64,000 nt of DNA. Source: Ridgeia piscesae. Lineage: Eukaryota; Annelida; Polychaeta; Sabellida; Siboglinidae. This document shows, in pieces, positions 58,560 through 64,000 of this stretch. The notes under the pieces are model-generated. The model ran no database searches and had not been told where the DNA came from. It was given only the letters and a program-made list of their open reading frames with translations. The stretch spans positions 97,501 through 161,500 of the forward strand of contig JAODUO010001358.1 of assembly GCA_025642075.2 (NCBI GenBank). Direction: 5' to 3'. The stretch's first letter is position 1. Every line of letters starts with the position of its first letter. The position numbers and the translations under genes are program-made.

Positions 58560-59330
58560 ATGCTATTCACTGCTTAGTTCCATATTGGAAATTGTAGAAC
58601 AAATCAGCATACCGCTTGCAACAGTGTTCAATTTGTCATTAGAGGAGGGAATAGTTCCGTTAGAATGGAAAGAAGCAAACATTATACCATTATTTAAAAA
58701 AGGTTCGAGAAACAAGTCAGAGAACTATAGACCAGTGAGTTTAACATCGGTGATTATCAAACTATTAGAAAGACTAATTAAAGATCACCTGGAAACGAAA
58801 TTATTGGATTAATTAGGCGAAATATAGTGTACAAAGAAATAGAACTAATAATACCGCTGTATAAAACAATAGTTAGGCCTCACTTAGAATATTGTATACA
58901 AGCATGGAGGCCATATCGCAAGAAGGATATTGATTTGCTAGAAAGAGTACAAAGGAGAGCAACCAAAATGATACCAAAACTCAAGAATATTAGTTATGAA
59001 ATGCGTCTAAAAGAATGTGGTTTAACAACACTAGAAACCAGAAGATTGAGAGGAGATCAGATTGAGGTGTTTAAAATATTGAATGGATATGAAAATATTG
59101 ACAGAAATATTTTTTTCACAGTCAAGGAAGAGAGAAGGACTAGAGGACATGGAGTTACATTAGCAAGAAGCAGTGTAGACTAGATATTAGAAATTTTTCA
59201 TTTTCACAAAGAACAGTAAACGAATGGAACAGATTATCAACTGATTGTGTAGGTGTTAGTAGTGTTAATATATTTAAAAATAAAATCGACATATACCTAA
59301 GACGGGCGGGGTATACTTAGATAGATAGGT
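58560..59330 (+). mobile_element. Internally deleted CR1/L2-like LINE
   Basis: The + strand encodes PLATVFNLSLEEGIVPLEWK, then ANIIPLFKKGSRNKSENYRP and VSLTSVIIKLLERLIKDHLE, the first RT motifs, and stops at 58812. After only a few bases a second frame opens with PLYKTIVRPHLEYCIQAWRP, LERVQRRATKMIP and LKECGLTTLETRRLRGD, the C-terminal part beyond the RT core. The catalytic region in between is gone, removed by an internal deletion. The 3' end runs through a broken 'NEWN.LS'-like segment and GTATACTTAGATAGATAGG near 59330. Non-functional. Confidence 0.85.
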
Positions 59331-59339
59331 TGGACTCTC

Positions 59340-60036
59340 GATAAGCCAAATGGCTTCCTAGTCCACCTGCCATCTAGAGTTGAATCTCTAGGTGGCAATC
59401 TTGTTAAATCTCTTGTTAAATATTGTTAAATATTCTTTCCGAATCATGCGTCGATGCTGTCTTTGTCTGCTTAATTTGCCGTGTTGGTGGCATATAAAAA
59501 TCATCTTTGTTCCTAAATTCGCTGTTCCTAAACGTAAACAACTCGACAGGATGAAGGTCAATCTCGCCCCCCAAGTCTCGTTCGCGTGAAGACTAAAGCG
59601 TATTCCGCTCAAATCTCCATTTCCATAGTGAGGTTTCGTACAGAGTTTCGACCGGATTCTATAGAAACGAAAATCGAAATAGTTCCTATTTATTTTATTA
59701 ATTTCAGAAAAAAGAAGTAACATGTATGCATAAACCAACTAAGCAATCATTGGGGAGTATTTGATACCTCCGCTGTTTGTGAAATTACTAAAAATCGCTA
59801 GGAGCAAACGATATTTACGCGAATGAGTGGAGGGAGCAGCTTTAATCCAATCAGCAAACGTTTGTTGTAGTGGCAGCATTTAGTGGAATTAACAATTGAT
59901 AACTTGCAAGAATGCGTTAACCCATCTTTAAAATGTGGCTGGAAATTTATTTTGGTGTCTACCATGTTTTACCGACAACAAATACGAAACTAACAAAATA
60001 AAAACAACGGACTTATGATTACCAATTATATGGTAT
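59340..60036. other. Non-coding stretch, nothing recognised
   Basis: No family-like frame or clear repeat. It may include upstream parts of the following decayed ORF. Confidence 0.35.
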
Positions 60037-60039
60037 ATG

Positions 60040-62200
60040 ACAGCACTATTGTTGACAACGTCAAAAAAAAACGGTAACTTGTTGTCGAGCGCCCTACCTT
60101 CTCCAATTGAACCATGCCTCATTTCTTTGTGCGAAAAGCGTAAAGCCAGATCACTTGAAAAGACGATGACTGTAGATTTGCAACCTATGTGTGATCAATA
60201 CTTCCAGGTGATGATTACATGTGGCATGGCAATGTTAACGTTCGTCACCCATAAAGAAAGTAGAGCTCGAAAGCAACCACTGTCAAGGTTTGAATGTTTT
60301 CTTCACAACACTGGCGTCAACAGTGCCAGCCAGATGCTTTATATGTGGTCTAATGATCCATTCTGGTCAAATAGATCAAAGCAAAGCTGGCCAATAAGTT
60401 TGGGGTGAAATACACAGTAGTTATGGTTGATCAGGCTTTGCATGATATTTCGTATTGGCTACGGGAGCAAGCTTCCCTGAAGATGACACAGTAGTAGAAT
60501 CTTATGGTCATGTGTGTGTGTAGTTTCATCTCGCTGGAAACATTATGGGCGCAGTTGGAAAAACTATGTGGAACAGTCATGCTGAAGATATCCTTATAGA
60601 AACTGGTTTGTGCAAGCAAGGAACGGTTAAAAACAGTTTTGCTTCAGCAGGGGATTACTACCAAAGTATGCGCGAAAACAAATTACTACGGGGGGCAATG
60701 GCTAATCTAAACAGGGATGCATTTGAACAATGGCATCTGGAAAGAAATGATGACTAGTAGACTGGCTGATGACTTGCAATACATTTGCGACATACTGTGC
60801 ATATTGCAAAACGATGGATTAAACACTAATGAAACTCGCTTCCTTTTAACTCCTTATTCAAACTACATGATCAGATGGTCATCTACGATGAAGAAAGCAA
60901 GACGTCATCTACCCATGTGTTCTGAAGAATCAACAGCAAGACGATTGACATTTTTTATCAGGTTCTCACCGTGCAGGCAATTGGGAAAACATTGGTTTAG
61001 TATAATAACATGCTCCCATTTGTTGTTGCTGGTGGTCACCACAACTACATTTATTCGCTGCCACTGTGCCTAAAGGAAATGAACAACCTGATGAACCCAG
61101 CACCATATGTATATCAGTACTGTGTCATCTGAGGTATCATTCCATTTCAAAGAAGTGATGAACCGTCCGCATTCTAACACTCCCACGAAGATGGAAGCCA
61201 GGAAATGTTCAAACAAGCATGCATAGAAACAGTACATGATCAAACTCGTCAACGTAGACACCAGCAACATGCTAAATATTACCACGAAACAGGGAGCCAC
61301 TGTAACCATCCTGAAAACTCCGGAAACTTTGAAAAATATTTGCAAAACTGAGCTTCTGAAATATTTGAATAACAATTCAAAGTTCAAAAGGTACGTGACA
61401 GCATATTTGAAGAACCTCATCAACAATAACATCTTACTGTGCCACAGAAGCAGACGTAGCAGCTGAACAATGAAGTTGTCATGCTGGTGCGCCTTCTTCA
61501 TCAGAAAGCTGTTGGGGAAAGATGTTAATCTTAAGGAAACCATCGGAGAATATATGTGACCTGTTCTAAAGAAATGAATCACATGTCAACAACAACAAAA
61601 TTGAGTTAATACAATCATATGAAGGAATATATATTAAGCTTTCCAACGGTGCAAACATTATGGAGCTAGCTCACGCACAGCCAAAGTTACTCGACACTGA
61701 AAATGCCCGGGGTAGAAAGCTTCAAACTGAGAAAATCGCATTTGAAGTTCGCGGTCACGCACGTACATGATCGAGTGCTTTGTCATTCCTAATTCAGCTG
61801 TTTTGCGTCTCTTTCACCTTTTGATGTATTCTAAACCCCCTCATGGCTATAAGGCATGATGGTTGACAGCTGTGCTCTGAAAGAGACTCATTTGAAGATG
61901 GATGAAAAATTATTTGATATCGGTTGGAAGATGGGTTCACACATTTGGGACCAGTATCATTGGCGGTAACGCCATTACCAGAACTTACACAATGGTATAC
62001 AAGTTGCGTGTCGCCAGCAAAAGCCATTGTAATTGTTCTTGCGCTAAATTCCAAGTGCAGCGTTCTGCTGCTTGCAAGTGCAAAGGGAACGATACCAAAT
62101 GTGGGCGAGTAATACCTGTTCGGACTCTCGTTGAAAACAATGGCTGTGACAAGAGGACACAGTTGACTCAGAACAATGTCTAAGATGTGATTGAGTAACA
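60040..62200 (+). pseudogene. Decayed transposon-associated ORF ('MGAVGKTM' family)
   Basis: Successive broken frames on the + strand carry TVDLQPMCDQYFQVMITCGM (60165), KYTVVMVDQALHDISYWL (60405), MGAVGKTMWNSHAEDIL with GLCKQGT and DAFEQWHLE (60545-60750), and YSLPLCLKEMNNLMNPAP (61045-61100). VNVDTSNMLNIT follows near 61250. I recognise the order as that of a large uncharacterised protein found in many copies in molluscan, cnidarian and other invertebrate genomes. Frameshifts and stops separate the pieces. The layout (DQA.. block, then a LPLYLKEM-type block) suggests it belongs with the gene at 8.4-13.2 kb; this link is inference. The catalytic-looking part seen there is not visible here. 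Confidence 0.55.
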
Positions 62201-62453
62201 CCTTAATATGTTTCTATTTTCGAATAATACGTGTTATCATAATGTTATATTGTCTTAACAAATATCGCATTAATAACCAGCAGTAGGCTATGCATCAGTA
62301 CTCTGTATTTAATTGTGCATAGTACCATAAGGAACGCGAAAACGATACAATCAATGAAATCCACTCCGATTTGCGTCACGTCACGATTGCGCAACACTCA
62401 GGGGTGGGGTTTGGCTCGTGATTACGGATAACATAGCACTATTTTACTATTGC

Positions 62454-62519
62454 TCGCACGCACGCACGCACGCACGCACGTACGCACGCATGCACGCACG
62501 CACGCACACACACACACAA
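62454..62519. repeat. (GCAC)n microsatellite
   Basis: GCAC units with single changes (GTAC, GCAT) ending in a short CA run. Confidence 0.93.
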
Positions 62520-62964
62520 GCAAAGTACACCGGCCAGCACATACTAACATCAATGTGTGGATACTGGATAGTAAATAATCAGCAATAACAAAATCTAGAA
62601 CGTTAGCCACCGTTTGTTCTAACACAGCATTATGACTGTACTTATTCGCCTATATTTCAGCATTAATGCGGTGCCATATATTTTTTTTTAATTTATAACT
62701 CCTGAAGTATTCAATTGCGTACCATAAAACCTCTACATTCATGAATATATGTTACAAAACAACTATATTTTTGGTCAATCTGACAATCATAATTTTAGTC
62801 TTGGTCAGGTCATTTGATGACCTCTATCCAACATGTGTACAATATTAACACAAGTAGAACCACGTGGAAACATTGTCACGTATACCGTATAAATAGAGGC
62901 TGTCCACGTGGACACATGTTCATTACTCATTGGTCGAAAAATGCCCTGTTGCGGAACCTACCTG

Positions 62965-63040
62965 GTGATAGTCTCGCTTAACCGACTGTCGGTCGGCTGC
63001 GGAACTACGCCGAGAAGACAGTCTGGTGATTCTGCCGGCT
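62965..63040 (-). repeat. Short dispersed repeat shared with 23790-23860 and 27778
   Basis: The reverse complement contains TCTTCTCGGC, then GCAGCCG and AGTCGGTTAAGCGAGACT, matching the same ordered words at 23800-23860 near the start of the GPCR duplication. Probably the end of a transposon family. Confidence 0.6.
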
Positions 63041-63075
63041 TTTGAATAGTTATCCACTTGACCTATACAAAGCTG

Positions 63076-63415
63076 CCACCTCACGGAAACTGGTTAATCC
63101 TGCCGTAATTTCTATTTTTATAAACAACTGCAAATTTGTATTTCTATTTATTTTGTGTTAATATAAGATTAATTTTGAATTTTTTTTTATAATACATTAT
63201 TTGATAAAAAGGGATCCTTATTTAATTTGTATGTTGTCCGTGTGGGGCAAAATAATGCTGCCACCTCACGGATACTGGTTAATCCTGCCGTAATTCTTAT
63301 TTTATAAACAACTGTAAATTTGAATTGTTTCTTATTTTTGTGTTAATATAAGTTCAATGTTGAATACTTTTCATAGGATATCATTATCTTGTAAAAGTAT
63401 ATCGTTATTTTAATT
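63076..63415 (+). repeat. Two tandem copies, period about 178 bp
   Basis: GCTGCCACCTCACGGAAACT at 63070 recurs as GCTGCCACCTCACGGATACT at about 63257. Both are followed by GGTTAATCCTGCCGTAATT and an AT-rich remainder. Confidence 0.85.
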
Positions 63416-63572
63416 TTATTTTATAGTTGGCCTGAGAGCAAATCAGCGTCTATACCCTAATCTGGGGTAAGGCCGCCCTGGCGGTTAACAAATGCAGAGC
63501 ATTAGTTTCCCCAGGCAGAGTTGAGGGGTGAGGGTAAACGAGGGTAACCTGGTGAGTAAAAACGTGCCGCCC

Positions 63573-63905
63573 GGCATCACTCAGCCAGACACAACCTGTA
63601 TTGATATGTACCGGTATTGTATTTGATTACCAGGATCTTATTAATAAGCTATGTCACTGCACAAGTACATATCTATAAAGAGTAGATGACGTGTGGGACG
63701 AAATGATAAATAACATTGGCATGGCCATGGGAGACTTTGGCAGTAGGCTCTTGTTGATCGGGCAAGTAGCATGATAGTACTTCTAGGGGAGCTTCCGTTA
63801 TCTCGTGCAACCGAACGTTAAACGGAGAATTATATTGATGTTCATAATTATTAAAACAGTGTTTTGTGACTCACGTTTTAGTAGTATTACTGAATGTTGT
63901 TGATT
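63573..63905 (+). repeat. Dispersed repeat, copy 2 (about 330 bp)
   Basis: Direct copy of 52742-53070, beginning CGGCATCACTCAGCCAGACA. The preceding stretch 63420-63560 contains no gene. Confidence 0.85.
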
Positions 63906-64000
63906 TCTAGGATCACAGATAGCTCAACTACACCAATAGATAACATGTTCACAAATGAATTACGCTTCAACCTAACTAGTGGTATCATGACAAAGACATC

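Noticed and set aside
61070..61582. 170-residue hydrophobic open frame on the minus strand
   Set aside because: It lies antisense to the decayed MGAVGKTM-family ORF, whose pieces on the plus strand show family-like motifs.

Overview
The window looks like nuclear DNA from a marine invertebrate, most likely a lophotrochozoan, although the species cannot be read from sequence alone. Genes are split by GT-AG introns, non-coding DNA is AT-rich, and there are long microsatellites and minisatellites. The transposon mix is typically metazoan: APE-type LINEs, a tRNA-derived SINE, Kolobok-like elements with a THAP domain, a hAT element and a gag fragment. There is no operon structure and no CRISPR array.

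Layout. At 2-5.1 kb two long CCGT tetranucleotide arrays lie in inverted orientation inside near-identical inverted flanks, around a smaller hairpin, which suggests a foldback element. At 7.25-13.85 kb two inverted arms built of repeats around 'GCCATTTT..AAGATGGC' flank a decayed minus-strand gene. That gene encodes a FEN/PIN-like domain followed by a cysteine-rich tail, and it is split by a 5'-truncated LINE with readable target-site duplications. At 14.3-17.5 kb lies the 3' part of a coiled-coil protein gene, ending at a 22-bp minisatellite. At 19.8-22.1 kb is a 2.3-kb array of a 14-bp unit. At 24.5-27.0 kb is an apparently intact two-exon rhodopsin-class GPCR, followed by a tandem copy (27.8-29.6 kb) that is frameshifted and has lost its second exon.

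From 30.9 to 45.8 kb a minus-strand multi-exon gene for a secreted, probably GPI-anchored protein can be pieced together from signal peptide, splice sites and a hydrophobic tail. Its introns hold transposons: a long-TIR Kolobok-like element (32.2-34.7 kb), LINE pieces (34.9-35.9 and 39.0-39.4 kb), a THAP-bearing element end (35.9-36.6 kb), a 29-bp minisatellite and a gag remnant at 44.4 kb. From 46.2 to 51.3 kb is a second, TTAA-flanked Kolobok-like element containing a MITE and a tRNA-SINE. The last 13 kb holds dispersed repeats, a hAT element with an 8-bp target duplication (55.4-57.2 kb), a deleted CR1/L2-like LINE (58.5-59.3 kb) and a second decayed transposon-associated ORF (60.0-62.2 kb) that appears distantly related to the one at 8-13 kb.

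The host genes that look alive are the GPCR, the coiled-coil gene and, less surely, the secreted protein. They do not form an evident pathway. Most of the window is the product of transposition followed by decay.
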